Part shown: in pieces, positions 45,360 to 53,296 of the stretch
How the letters are laid out: the number at the start of each line of letters is the position of its first letter
Position numbering within the stretch: the stretch's first letter is position 1
Assembly (NCBI RefSeq): GCF_039634785.1
Contig: NZ_JBBIAB010000010.1
Span: 152,036-216,035, forward strand
Reading direction: 5' to 3'
Length of the DNA: 64,000 nt
From: Tistrella mobilis
GTDB taxonomy: Bacteria; Pseudomonadota; Alphaproteobacteria; Tistrellales; Tistrellaceae
Notes under the pieces: generated by a model
What the model saw: only the letters and a program-made list of their open reading frames with translations
Databases searched by the model: none
Told to the model about the DNA's origin: nothing
Program-made: the position numbers and the translations under genes

Positions 45360-46292
45360 TCATCCGCGACGCGCAAGGCGAACACCTGTAATAACCACAG
45401 CTGCACCCAAAAGACGGGCGAGGGTCAGCTCTTCCCCCAGCAGCAGAACCGCAACCGCAACCGCGATCACCGGGGTCAGATAGGTGAAGACCATGGCCCG
45501 GGCGACACCCAGCCGGGCGATACCTTCGTACCACCAGACGAAGGCAAGGGCAGAGGCGAAGACGACGCTGAACCCCCAGGCGGCCCAATCGGCGGCCCCA
45601 AGCGCCGCCCAGGGCTGATCGGCCAGCCCCGGCAGCGCCAGCAGACAGAGCGCCAGGGCGCCGAACAGCATGGTCCAGGCGGTCACTGCCAGGGCGCCCA
45701 GCCGCGCCAGCAGGTGGCGCGACAGCGCCGAATACAGCGCCCAGGCCGCGGCGGCCCCCAGCATCACCAGATCGCCGGCCAGATCACCGGTTTCGAGATG
45801 AAGCCCCGTCAGGCTGTTGTTGACCACCAGCGCCACACCGGCAAAGGCGACGAGAATGCCGGCCCAGGCCCGCGGCCCCGCCTTCTGGCCGGTCAGATGG
45901 CCGAAGATCGCCCCGAAGATCGGCGCGGCCGACATCACGATCGCGGCACTCGACGCGCTGGTCATGTGCAGGCCGGTGGCCCAGAAGCCCTGAAACGCGG
46001 TGATGCCCACCAGCCCCAGCCCGATCAGCGGCAGAATATCGCGCCGCTGCAGATGCAGACGCACGCCGCGCAGCCGCAGCAGGATCAGCAGCAGCACCGC
46101 GCCGGTGATATAGCGGGTCGCCGAGAAGGCGAGCGGAGACATCTGATCCAGTACCGATTTCGCGATCGGAAAATTGACCCCCCAGATCGCCGCGACCGTC
46201 AGAACCTGCAGAACCCCACTCTGGAACGGCCCGAGCCTGTCGCTGTCCGATGCGCCGGCGGCTTCTGCCCGCATCGCCCCTTTGCCCTCCAT
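45360..46292 (-). CDS. EamA/DMT-family transporter
   Basis: 310 residues with ten hydrophobic helices in two EamA repeats: IWGVNFPIAKSVLDQMSPLA with ATRYITGAVLLL at the start, and AWALYSALSRHLL with FTYLTPVIAVAVAVLLLGEE at the end. DMT exporters move amino acids, metabolites or drugs outward; the substrate is unknown. GGGAGGAG lies 6 nt before ATG 46292, so the longer upstream frame is rejected. Confidence 0.9.
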   Translation of the reverse strand: MEGKGAMRAEAAGASDSDRLGPFQSGVLQVLTVAAIWGVNFPIAKSVLDQMSPLAFSATRYITGAVLLLILLRLRGVRLHLQRRDILPLIGLGLVGITAFQGFWATGLHMTSASSAAIVMSAAPIFGAIFGHLTGQKAGPRAWAGILVAFAGVALVVNNSLTGLHLETGDLAGDLVMLGAAAAWALYSALSRHLLARLGALAVTAWTMLFGALALCLLALPGLADQPWAALGAADWAAWGFSVVFASALAFVWWYEGIARLGVARAMVFTYLTPVIAVAVAVLLLGEELTLARLLGAAVVITGVRLARRG

Positions 46293-46628
46293 GAGTCTCT
46301 CCTCCCGATCCTGTTGGTTGCCTGCTTGTTGGTCGCGCGCGTGGTCATCGACCGCGGCGACGGGTGATCCTGGGCCGCGCCCGACCAGGGCGTCAAGCAA
46401 ACGTATGATCGGTGAATCAGCGCCGGACGCGACCGGCGGCTGGCGGATGTCTCTTCAAGGTCACAGCGGGCGGGGTTTTGACACGCCCAGGGCACGGTCT
46501 GCCGGGGCATGATCATCCCGATGGTGAGCGGTCGATATGCCTCGCCCGGCAATCGACCCTGACCGCGACGCCGACCAGGCCGAGTGGACGCACGCTCTCC
46601 AGCAAGCCTCAACCCTGTCGCCTCTCGC

Positions 46629-46662
46629 GGCGGCCGCATTGCGCGGCCGCCGTTTTTTTTTT
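46629..46662 (+). terminator. Orphan intrinsic terminator with T10
   Basis: GGCGGCCGC pairs with GCGGCCGCC around ATTGC and is followed by G and ten T (46653-46662). It is one of the strongest terminators in the window, yet it ends no recognised gene. Confidence 0.85.
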
Positions 46663-46738
46663 GGGGAAATGACGGGCGGCGATGGTTGCGGCACAGCCAC
46701 AACCCGTGGCATTCCGGGCGCGGGCTCACCAGCAGACT

Positions 46739-46767
46739 TTGCACGACCCCCCGTCTGCGCCTATATC
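46739..46767 (+). promoter_or_regulatory. Candidate sigma70 promoter of the patatin/L,D-transpeptidase operon
   Basis: TTGCAC (46739-46744), a 17-bp spacer and TATATC (46762-46767). Transcription would start near 46774, about 73 nt before the patatin ATG. Confidence 0.55.
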
Positions 46768-46783
46768 GCTTGGGTCAGCTTTC

Positions 46784-46800
46784 GTGCCGCAATGCGGCAC
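46784..46800. promoter_or_regulatory. 17-bp palindrome just downstream of the predicted promoter
   Basis: GTGCCGC-AAT-GCGGCAC has perfect 7-bp arms. Its position at about +10 to +27 fits a repressor operator or a leader hairpin. Confidence 0.5.
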
Positions 46801-46846
46801 CCGGGTTCCGGCGGTTTCCGGGACGATGAGGGGCAGGAACGACCGC

Positions 46847-47986
46847 ATGACCGACCGCGCGCCCGACCGCCGGGTCAGAGACCATGTCGACGATCCGGTG
46901 GGTGACACTGCGCAGGTGACGGATGGCCGGCACCGCCCGCAGACCCATGCCGAGCGCGAGGCGCGCTCTCCCGCAAAGACCCGACCGATCACACTGGCGC
47001 TCCAGGGCGGCGGATCGCATGGCGCCTATACCTGGGGCGTGCTCGACCGGCTGCTGGAAGACGACCGTTTCGGCGTCGAAGCCGTCAGCGGCACCAGCGC
47101 CGGGGCGCTGAACGGGGCGGCCCTGGTCGCAGGATTTGCGACCGGCGGCCGCCAGGGCGCCCGCGACGCCCTGAACCGGCTGTGGGAGGCGGTGATGGAG
47201 GCCGGGCGCTACAGCCCGCTTCGCCGCACCCTGCTCGACCGGCTGATGGGCGGCTGGAACATGGATATGAGCCCGGCGCGGATGCTGTTCGATCTGACCA
47301 GCCGGGTGCTGTCGCCCTATCAGCTGAACCCGCTCAACATCAACCCGTTGCGCGATGTGGTCTCGGAGGCGATCGACCTCGATGCCGTGCGCAAATGCGG
47401 GGCGATGAAGCTGTTCGTGTCCGCAACCAACGTCCGCACCGGCAAGATCAAGGTGTTCGAGAACGAGGCCATCACCGCCGAAGCCCTGCTCGCCTCCGCC
47501 TGCCTGCCCTATGTCTTCCAGGCGGTCGAAATGGACGGCGACGCCTATTGGGATGGCGGCTATATGGGCAATCCGGCGATCTTTCCGCTGATCTACGGCG
47601 CCCGCAGCGCCGATGTGGTGATCGTACAGGTCACCCCGATCAATCGCGACGAGATCCCCAAGACCGCGACCGAGATCTGGGAACGCGTCAACGAGATCAG
47701 CTTCAATTCATCGCTGATGCGGGAAATGCGCGCGATCGGCTTCGTCGCCCGCCTGCTCGACGAGAACCGCCTGGATCCGCAGCGCTATAAGCGCATGCGG
47801 GTTCACTGGATCGACGGCGAACAGGAGATGGTGCCGCTGGGCAGTTTCTCTAAGATGAATGCCGATCGGGACTTCATTCTGCATCTTCGCGACATCGGCC
47901 GCGCCTCTGCCGACACGTGGCTGACCGCCAATGCCGATCTGGTCGGCAAGCGGTCGAGCATCGACCTTGTGGAGAAATTCCTGTGA
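46847..47986 (+). CDS. Patatin-like phospholipase
   Basis: 379 residues. The oxyanion loop GGGSHGAYTWG is at 54-64, the nucleophile Ser84 in GTSAG, and the dyad Asp in DGGYMGNP. It is probably a cytoplasmic serine lipase acting on phospholipids or acyl esters; no signal peptide is visible. ATG 46847 is favoured by CAGGAA upstream; ATG 46826 is possible. Its stop overlaps the GTG start of the L,D-transpeptidase gene (GTGA), so the two are translationally coupled. Confidence 0.9.
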   Translation: MTDRAPDRRVRDHVDDPVGDTAQVTDGRHRPQTHAEREARSPAKTRPITLALQGGGSHGAYTWGVLDRLLEDDRFGVEAVSGTSAGALNGAALVAGFATGGRQGARDALNRLWEAVMEAGRYSPLRRTLLDRLMGGWNMDMSPARMLFDLTSRVLSPYQLNPLNINPLRDVVSEAIDLDAVRKCGAMKLFVSATNVRTGKIKVFENEAITAEALLASACLPYVFQAVEMDGDAYWDGGYMGNPAIFPLIYGARSADVVIVQVTPINRDEIPKTATEIWERVNEISFNSSLMREMRAIGFVARLLDENRLDPQRYKRMRVHWIDGEQEMVPLGSFSKMNADRDFILHLRDIGRASADTWLTANADLVGKRSSIDLVEKFL

Positions 47987-49455
47987 CCACGGTCCCTGCC
48001 GCTCTCCGATATCTGACCGCCGCCGCCCTGATCGCCGCCGCGGTCGGCGCCGCCATGCCTGCCCAGGCCCAAGGCGTTGCCGCAGGCGCCACGGGGGCCG
48101 CCGCGCAAAAGGCGGCGGCGGCAAAGCCCGTGCCCCAGGGACCGCGCGGCATCATCGGCCGGATCGAGACGCTGACCGCGAAGCATGAAGACACGCTGGT
48201 CGATCTGGCCCGCACGCTGGGCATCGGCTATGTCGAACTGCTGGCGGCCAATCCGGGCGTCGAGCCCTGGCTGCCGGGCGAAGGCACGAAGATCACGGTG
48301 CCGGCCGCCCATCTGCTGCCCGATGTGCCGCGCGAAGGCATCGTGGTCAATATGGGCGACCTCAGGCTCTATTACTTCCCGAAGGGCGGCGGGGCGCCGC
48401 TCAGCTTCCCGATCGGCATCGGCCGCGAAGGCTTCGCCACCCCCTATGGCGTAACCCGCGTCACCATGAAGCGCGACGGGCCGACCTGGACGCCGACGCC
48501 GTCGATGCGCGCCCGCAACCCCAACCTGCCCGCCTTCGTCGGCCCCGGCCCGAACAACCCGCTGGGCACGCATGCGATGAATCTGGGCTGGCAGAACTAT
48601 GTGATCCATGGCACCAACCGGCCCTATGGCGTGGGCCGCCGGGTCAGCCAGGGCTGCGTGCGGCTTTACCCCGAAGACATCATCAAGCTGTTCGGCATGA
48701 CCGAAAGCGGCACCAAGGTGACGGTGATCGACCAGCCGGCCAAGGTGCAGGTGATCGACGGCCAGCTTTATCTTGAGGTCCACCCGACCCAGCTGCAGGT
48801 CGATCAGATCGAGGAAGTCGGCCGCTTCACCCCGGAAGCCATGCCCGAGGTGGAGCCCAAGGTGGCCGCTGCCGCAACCAGGGCCGGCATCAAGGTCGAT
48901 TGGGAAGCCGTGACCCGCGCCGTCATCGAGCGCACCGGTCTGCCGGTGAAGGTGAGCGTCGGCGGCGGCACGATCCCCGAACTGGCGGCACTGCCCGTCA
49001 ATCCGGTGCGGACGCCGGTTGAAAAGACCCTGCCCGGCCAGCAGTCGGTGCCGGCGGAAGATGGCGGACCGGCACGGATGACGCCGGTCTCGGCCACCGC
49101 GGCCCCCCAGGCACCCGCGGGCAGCCTGCCCAAGCCGGCGGTCGATCCGCGGAAGGATCCGCTGACGGCCCATACCTTCCCGGCCGAGCTGAAGCCCGCA
49201 CAGCCGATCGCCCGACCGGCGGAGCCTGCCAATGTGGTGACGCTGAGCGTCTCTCCCGCGGCACGCGCCGCAGCCGAAGCCCGGGCAGTGCAGCCGGTGG
49301 CGGCACCCACCACCGCCCCCTTTCCGGCGGCCGCCGCCATCCCGCCCGTCACCGCCAATGCCGCACCGATCACGCAGCCGGCACAGCCGGCGGACATCGA
49401 CACCCGCATCCCGCGCGGCGCGCCGGTGCAGCTGATCCAGCCGGTCGCGGACTGA
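47983..49455 (+). CDS. L,D-transpeptidase (YkuD) with LysM domain
   Basis: 490 residues. A signal peptide (to AMPAQAQ) is followed by a LysM-like domain (about 65-110, HEDTLVDLARTLGIGYVELL) and the YkuD catalytic domain with H209 (IHGTNRPYG), S222 and C225 in SQGCVRLYPEDI. It forms or attaches L,D cross-links in periplasmic peptidoglycan, as ErfK/YbiS proteins do. The last 190 residues are Pro/Ala-rich and of low complexity, which is longer than usual. The start is GTG 47983, overlapping the patatin stop. Confidence 0.92.
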   Translation: MTTVPAALRYLTAAALIAAAVGAAMPAQAQGVAAGATGAAAQKAAAAKPVPQGPRGIIGRIETLTAKHEDTLVDLARTLGIGYVELLAANPGVEPWLPGEGTKITVPAAHLLPDVPREGIVVNMGDLRLYYFPKGGGAPLSFPIGIGREGFATPYGVTRVTMKRDGPTWTPTPSMRARNPNLPAFVGPGPNNPLGTHAMNLGWQNYVIHGTNRPYGVGRRVSQGCVRLYPEDIIKLFGMTESGTKVTVIDQPAKVQVIDGQLYLEVHPTQLQVDQIEEVGRFTPEAMPEVEPKVAAAATRAGIKVDWEAVTRAVIERTGLPVKVSVGGGTIPELAALPVNPVRTPVEKTLPGQQSVPAEDGGPARMTPVSATAAPQAPAGSLPKPAVDPRKDPLTAHTFPAELKPAQPIARPAEPANVVTLSVSPAARAAAEARAVQPVAAPTTAPFPAAAAIPPVTANAAPITQPAQPADIDTRIPRGAPVQLIQPVAD

Positions 49456-49510
49456 TCGGGACTGCCCCGGTTGCAGCCTTGCGACACGGGGCAGATCAGC
49501 CTCTGGAAAC

Positions 49511-49550
49511 AAGAAGGGCCGGCGGAACATGTCCGCCGGCCCTTCTTTTC
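49511..49550 (+). terminator. Bidirectional intrinsic terminator
   Basis: A perfect 16-bp stem (AAGAAGGGCCGGCGGA with its complement) around ACATG is followed by T-rich sequence on both strands. It serves the L,D-transpeptidase operon and could also act on convergent transcription. Confidence 0.85.
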
Positions 49551-49611
49551 GTCGACGTCCGGTGATACCCGGATCCGGTGGACGTCCTCCGCCGCAGCGG
49601 AAACCGGATCC

Positions 49612-49650
49612 AAGCGAAACCCCCGGCAGAACCAGGTCTGACCGGGGGCT
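49612..49650 (-). terminator. Terminator of the alanine-zipper lipoprotein gene
   Basis: CCCCCGG (49620-49626) pairs with CCGGGGG (49642-49648). On the minus strand it is followed by TTTCGCTT. It lies 31 nt after the lipoprotein stop. Confidence 0.6.
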
Positions 49651-49680
49651 TCCGTCGCGCCGGTTACCCGGCGCGAGCGA

Positions 49681-49956
49681 TCACTTGCGCTGGCCGGCGC
49701 TGAAGGCGCGCTCGGCGCGCTCGGCGGCCCGCTCGGCGCGATCGGCCGAAGCGGCAGAGGCCTGGGCGCTGCGGGCGCTCTCGGCGGCCGAAGCGCGCGA
49801 GGCATCGGCGCTCTGCTTCGCCGAGGTGGCGGCAGCCTTCGCCTCGTTGAGGAGCATACGATCCTCGTCCGAGAGGTTCGCGCAGCCGGCGACCGCGATC
49901 AGGGCGGTGGCGCCGAAGAGGGGCAGCGCAACGCGCTTGATACGGTTCATGGTCAT
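49681..49956 (-). CDS. Alanine-zipper (Lpp/OprI-like) small lipoprotein
   Basis: 91 residues. The signal ends in the lipobox IAVAGCAN, so Cys24 should be acylated. The mature part is a continuous helix with Ala/Ser every 3-4 residues (AAATSAKQSADASRASAAES), the alanine-zipper pattern of trimeric envelope lipoproteins. The Lys at the C-terminus (AGQRK) recalls the peptidoglycan-linked Lys of Lpp. The neighbouring L,D-transpeptidase could in principle attach it, but that is inference. GGAGA lies 6 nt before ATG 49956. Confidence 0.85.
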   Translation of the reverse strand: MTMNRIKRVALPLFGATALIAVAGCANLSDEDRMLLNEAKAAATSAKQSADASRASAAESARSAQASAASADRAERAAERAERAFSAGQRK

Positions 49957-50171
49957 GGCACATCTCCAGTTGTCTGGGCAGCATGTGGCGCACCCACATG
50001 CGTACCGAGGCGACCGTAGCACAACACCCGTCACGTTTCACCGGTCTGCGGAGGGCGGACCGCACGGCATCGCATCACACCCGGGCTCTGTTGCCCGGAT
50101 GCAACAGGACTGCGGCATCTGTAGCAAATGTCCGTTTATACTGTGGACGCAGGGCGTCTGAGACCACACCC

Positions 50172-51104
50172 TCATATGCCGCTGATAAGTCTGCCGGTGG
50201 TCATCATCACGGCCCGACCCGCCAGGCGCACCGCGGAAATCCCGGTGTGGTCCAGATCGATCTCCAGATCCAGACGGCTGGGGCGGCCCATCGCCTCGCC
50301 CTGCAGGATGGTCCAGGCGACGGTTCCGGGCACCAGAACCGGCTCGATCCCCGCCAGCCAGGCCGCCAGCGCCATCGCCGCCGATCCGGTGGCAGGATCC
50401 TCGCCGATGCCGGCGGCGGCCCCGAACATCCGGGCGCGGACCCGCCGCGCCGCCCGATCCACCACCATCGGATAGATCAGCCGCGAGGGCGCGCCCTCTG
50501 GCAGCAGCCGGGCCGCGGCCGCGGCATCCGGCCGGCAGCGGTCCAGATCGGCATCCTGCGCCAGCGGCACGAACAGGAAGGGCATGCCGGCGGAGGCGAC
50601 CAGCGCCCCATCGGCAATCGCACGCTCCGGCAGCGACAGAAGTGCGGCCAGATCCGCGCGCGCCGGGGCATCGGCTACCGGCTCGGGCCGGCGCGGCGCG
50701 CCCATCACCGCCCGCGGCAGACCGCCCCCGCCATCGGCCAGGATGTCGACCGGCACGGGGCCCGCCGCTTCCTCGATCACCACCCGGACGGGGCTGCCGT
50801 CACCGGGGGGGCTGATCCGCCCCAGATGGACCAGCGCCAGCACGCCGCCGATGGTCGGGTGCCCCGCGAAGGGCAGCTCGATTTCAGGCGTGAAGATCCG
50901 GAAGCGCAGATCGCAATCCGGCCGGGTCGGCGGCAGGACGAAGGTCGTCTCCGACAGGTTGAATTCGCGCGCAATCCGCTGCATCGCCCCCTCGTCCAGC
51001 CCGTCGGCATCGGGCAGCACCGCCAGCGGATTGCCGCCGAAGGGCTGATCGGTGAAGACGTCGGCAGTCAGAAAGGCGCGCCCCGGGACGTCGGCAGCGG
51101 ACAT
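50172..51104 (-). CDS. PhzF-family isomerase/epimerase
   Basis: 310 residues. The N-terminus (FLTADVFTDQPFGGNPLAVL) and the catalytic Glu52 in NLSETTFV, with FTPEIELPFAGHPTIG and GEDPATGSAAMALAAW, define the PhzF fold. PhzF isomerises a phenazine precursor, but most relatives lie outside phenazine clusters and have unknown substrates. No phenazine genes are nearby. It is divergent from the OsmC gene. Confidence 0.9.
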   Translation of the reverse strand: MSAADVPGRAFLTADVFTDQPFGGNPLAVLPDADGLDEGAMQRIAREFNLSETTFVLPPTRPDCDLRFRIFTPEIELPFAGHPTIGGVLALVHLGRISPPGDGSPVRVVIEEAAGPVPVDILADGGGGLPRAVMGAPRRPEPVADAPARADLAALLSLPERAIADGALVASAGMPFLFVPLAQDADLDRCRPDAAAAARLLPEGAPSRLIYPMVVDRAARRVRARMFGAAAGIGEDPATGSAAMALAAWLAGIEPVLVPGTVAWTILQGEAMGRPSRLDLEIDLDHTGISAVRLAGRAVMMTTGRLISGI

Positions 51105-51300
51105 GGGCTTCTCCCCTTATGGTGGATGGCGAGGCAGGACGAACGCGCCGATCTTGCACCGGCCGCGCGATCCGCGCCACCCCGTCCCGCCAGCTTCCGC
51201 GCTGGCCGCGCCACCGGGAGCGTGGTTTACTCGACGGCCGCCCGAAAATGCGGGTGACGGGATGAATGGTCCGCCATACGGACCCGGTGTGATTGGACGG

Positions 51301-51756
51301 ATGACGATGACGACGATGACCGCGCGCGTGTCCTGGCTGGACGGCATGATGTTCGTGGGCGAAAGCGGCTCGGGACATACGGTGGTGATGGACGGGGCCG
51401 CCCAGCATGGCGGCCGCGATCACGGGATCCGGCCGATGGAGATGCTGCTGCTCGGCATGGGCGGCTGCAGCGCCTTCGATGTCGTCCAGATCCTGAAGAA
51501 GGGTCGCCAGCCGATCCAGGGCTGCCGGCTGGAGATCGAGGGCGACCGCGCCGAGACCGACCCCAAGGTCTATACGAAGATCACCGTGCGCTATGTGGTC
51601 TATGGCGACGGGCTGGACCCGGCCAAGGTCGACCGGGCAATCAAGCTGTCGGCCGAGAAATACTGCTCGGCCTCGATCATGATGGGCAAGACCGCCGAAA
51701 TCGAGCACGTCTTCGAGATACGGCCGGCAGCGGCAGCCCGCGATGCCGAGGTCTGA
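51301..51756 (+). CDS. OsmC-family peroxide-reducing/redox protein
   Basis: 151 residues. The two redox cysteines are C56 (MGGCSAFDVV) and C122 (KYCSASIM), as in OsmC/YhfA proteins that reduce organic hydroperoxides. ATG 51301 gives the usual length; ATG 51262 would add 13 residues. Its 3' end overlaps the Bcr/CflA gene by 14 nt. Confidence 0.88.
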   Translation: MTMTTMTARVSWLDGMMFVGESGSGHTVVMDGAAQHGGRDHGIRPMEMLLLGMGGCSAFDVVQILKKGRQPIQGCRLEIEGDRAETDPKVYTKITVRYVVYGDGLDPAKVDRAIKLSAEKYCSASIMMGKTAEIEHVFEIRPAAAARDAEV

Positions 51757-52993
51757 CACACCGCCCGAACTGCGTGCAGCGACCGTCGGCGGCCCGGCGG
51801 ACGGCAGGCCGGGTCGCGACGCGCCGCTCTGGATCCTGGTGGTCATCACCGCGATCGGGCCGGTGGCGCTCAACCTGTTCGTGCCGTCGATGCCGGCGGC
51901 GCAGCGCGGGCTGGGCCTCAGCGATGCCGCGATCCAGCTGACGCTCACCCTTTATCTGGTGGCGCTGGCCGGGGCCCAGCTGATCTATGGCCCGGTCTCC
52001 GACCGCTTCGGCCGCAAGCCGCCGCTGATCTTCGGCATGCTGTGCCTGGCGCTGGGCAGTGTCGTCGCGGGCTTTGCCGAAGATGCCGTGCAGCTGGTCA
52101 GCGGCCGGGTGCTGCAGGCGATCGGCGGCTGTTCCGGGCTGGTGCTGGGGCGGGCGATGATCCGCGACCGCCATGATCCGTCCGAGGCGGCGTCGCGGAT
52201 CGCCACCGTCACGCTCGCCATGATGCTGGCGCCGATGCTGACCCCCGCGGTCGGCGGCTATGCCGATCAATGGCTGGGCTGGCGGGCCGGGTTCTGGGTC
52301 ATCACCTCGATCGCCGCCGCGATCTTCCTGGCGGTGACCCTGCGCCTGCCCGAAACCCATCACGACCGCCGGCCGATGCCGGGGCTGGCGCCCATGCTGC
52401 GCGCCTATCGCGGCCTTCTGGCCGATCGCGGCTTCCTGGGCCATGCCGGCGCCGCCGGTTTCGGCACCGCCGCCTTCTTCGCCTTCGTCGCCGGCGCGCC
52501 CTATGTGATCATCGAACTGATGGGCCGCACCCCGGCCGAATTCGGGCTCTGGTATATCGTCGCCTCGGGCGGCTACATGATCGGCAACATCATCACCGCG
52601 CGTCTGGCCTCGCGCGTCGGGCCGATGCGCATGCTGGCCGCGGGCGCGATTGCGGCGGTTGCCGGCTACGGCTCGCTGATCCTGGCAGCCGGCCTGCTGC
52701 CGATGGCGCCGATGACCATCTTCCTGCCGATGACCGGCATCGCACTCGCCAACGGCATCATCCTGCCCAATGCCACCGCCCGCGCGCTGGTGGCGGGCGG
52801 CACCGGCAATGTCGGTGCGGCGGCGGGGCTGGCCGGGTTCCTTCAGATGGGCGGCGGCGCCGTGGCCTCTCAGGTGATCGGCTGGACCCGCGGCGACGAT
52901 GCCTGGCCGCTGGTCTTCGTGCTGGTCGGCTGCGGGGTCGGCACGCTTCTCTGCACCCGGATCGCCTGGGGCGCAGAGCGCCGTCCCGCCTGA
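51743..52993 (+). CDS. Bcr/CflA-type multidrug efflux MFS transporter
   Basis: 416 residues, twelve hydrophobic helices. LFVPSMPAAQRGLGLSDAAI in helix 1, GPVSDRFGRKPPLI between helices 2 and 3, and RAMIRDRHDPSEAASRIA are hallmarks of the Bcr/CflA drug:H+ antiporter family. It overlaps the OsmC gene, so oxidative or drug stress may control both. No plus-strand terminator follows directly. Confidence 0.92.
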   Translation: MPRSDTPPELRAATVGGPADGRPGRDAPLWILVVITAIGPVALNLFVPSMPAAQRGLGLSDAAIQLTLTLYLVALAGAQLIYGPVSDRFGRKPPLIFGMLCLALGSVVAGFAEDAVQLVSGRVLQAIGGCSGLVLGRAMIRDRHDPSEAASRIATVTLAMMLAPMLTPAVGGYADQWLGWRAGFWVITSIAAAIFLAVTLRLPETHHDRRPMPGLAPMLRAYRGLLADRGFLGHAGAAGFGTAAFFAFVAGAPYVIIELMGRTPAEFGLWYIVASGGYMIGNIITARLASRVGPMRMLAAGAIAAVAGYGSLILAAGLLPMAPMTIFLPMTGIALANGIILPNATARALVAGGTGNVGAAAGLAGFLQMGGGAVASQVIGWTRGDDAWPLVFVLVGCGVGTLLCTRIAWGAERRPA

Positions 52994-53008
52994 AAACACG
53001 ATCCACAT

Positions 53009-53046
53009 AAAAAAAGGGACCGCACCGAGCCAGAAGGTGCGGTCCC
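53009..53046 (-). terminator. Minus-strand intrinsic terminator without a gene
   Basis: GGGACCGCACC pairs with GGTGCGGTCCC over 11 bp around a 9-nt loop. On the minus strand it is followed by seven T. No minus-strand gene lies upstream of it within 3 kb. Confidence 0.8.
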
Positions 53047-53106
53047 CGAAGTGTCGGCCGCGCCGGTGGTCCGGTAGACCGGCGGCGACCGGAGACGTGG
53101 GTCACG
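53009..53106 (-). ncRNA. Candidate Fnr/FixK-regulated small RNA
   Basis: If an activator bound at 53141-53154 drives minus-strand transcription at the usual 41.5-nt distance, RNA would start near 53106. It would run about 98 nt to the T7 terminator. The predicted RNA has a C/U-rich 5' end, GGTC/CCGG hairpins and the terminator stem, like E. coli FnrS in layout only. The -10 (CATCTT near 53118-53113) is weak. Confidence 0.35.
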
Positions 53107-53140
53107 AGAGACAAGATGCCGCCTTGCGTGGGTGCCGGCT

Positions 53141-53154
53141 TTGACCTGTATCAA
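53141..53154. promoter_or_regulatory. Fnr/FixK-type binding site
   Basis: TTGAC-CTGT-ATCAA matches the TTGAY-N4-RTCAA anaerobox bound by Fnr, FixK or Dnr regulators. It lies 143 nt before the DUF3376-type patatin start and could act in either direction. Confidence 0.65.
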
Positions 53155-53296
53155 GAACCCGGGACATTCCTGAAAAATTCCGGCGATCCCGTCCCGGGCC
53201 GGTCACCGCCGGGCTTGCCGCCCCTTTCGCACTGCGCGACGATGCAGGCCAGAGCCAAGCGCCGCGGCAGAACGGCGCCGGAAGGACCCGGGGGAA

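Larger units (their letters stand above)
46293..46846. other. 554-bp gene-free interval between EamA and patatin genes
   Basis: This interval holds an intrinsic terminator with ten T (46629-46662) that has no plus-strand gene upstream, a good sigma70-like promoter (46739-46767) for the patatin operon, and a 17-bp palindrome (46784-46800). The stretch 46293-46628 could encode a small RNA; no protein-like frame was seen. Confidence 0.6.
52994..53296. other. 303-bp gene-free interval with Fnr-type site
   Basis: No protein-coding frame is convincing. The interval holds a minus-strand intrinsic terminator (53009-53046), an Fnr/FixK-like palindrome (53141-53154) and possibly a small RNA between them. 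It also carries the promoter of the DUF3376-type patatin gene. Confidence 0.6.

Noticed and set aside
46478..46483. TTGACA as a -35 element for the presumed RNA ending at 46662
   Set aside because: Seventeen bases downstream is GCCGGG, with no usable -10.
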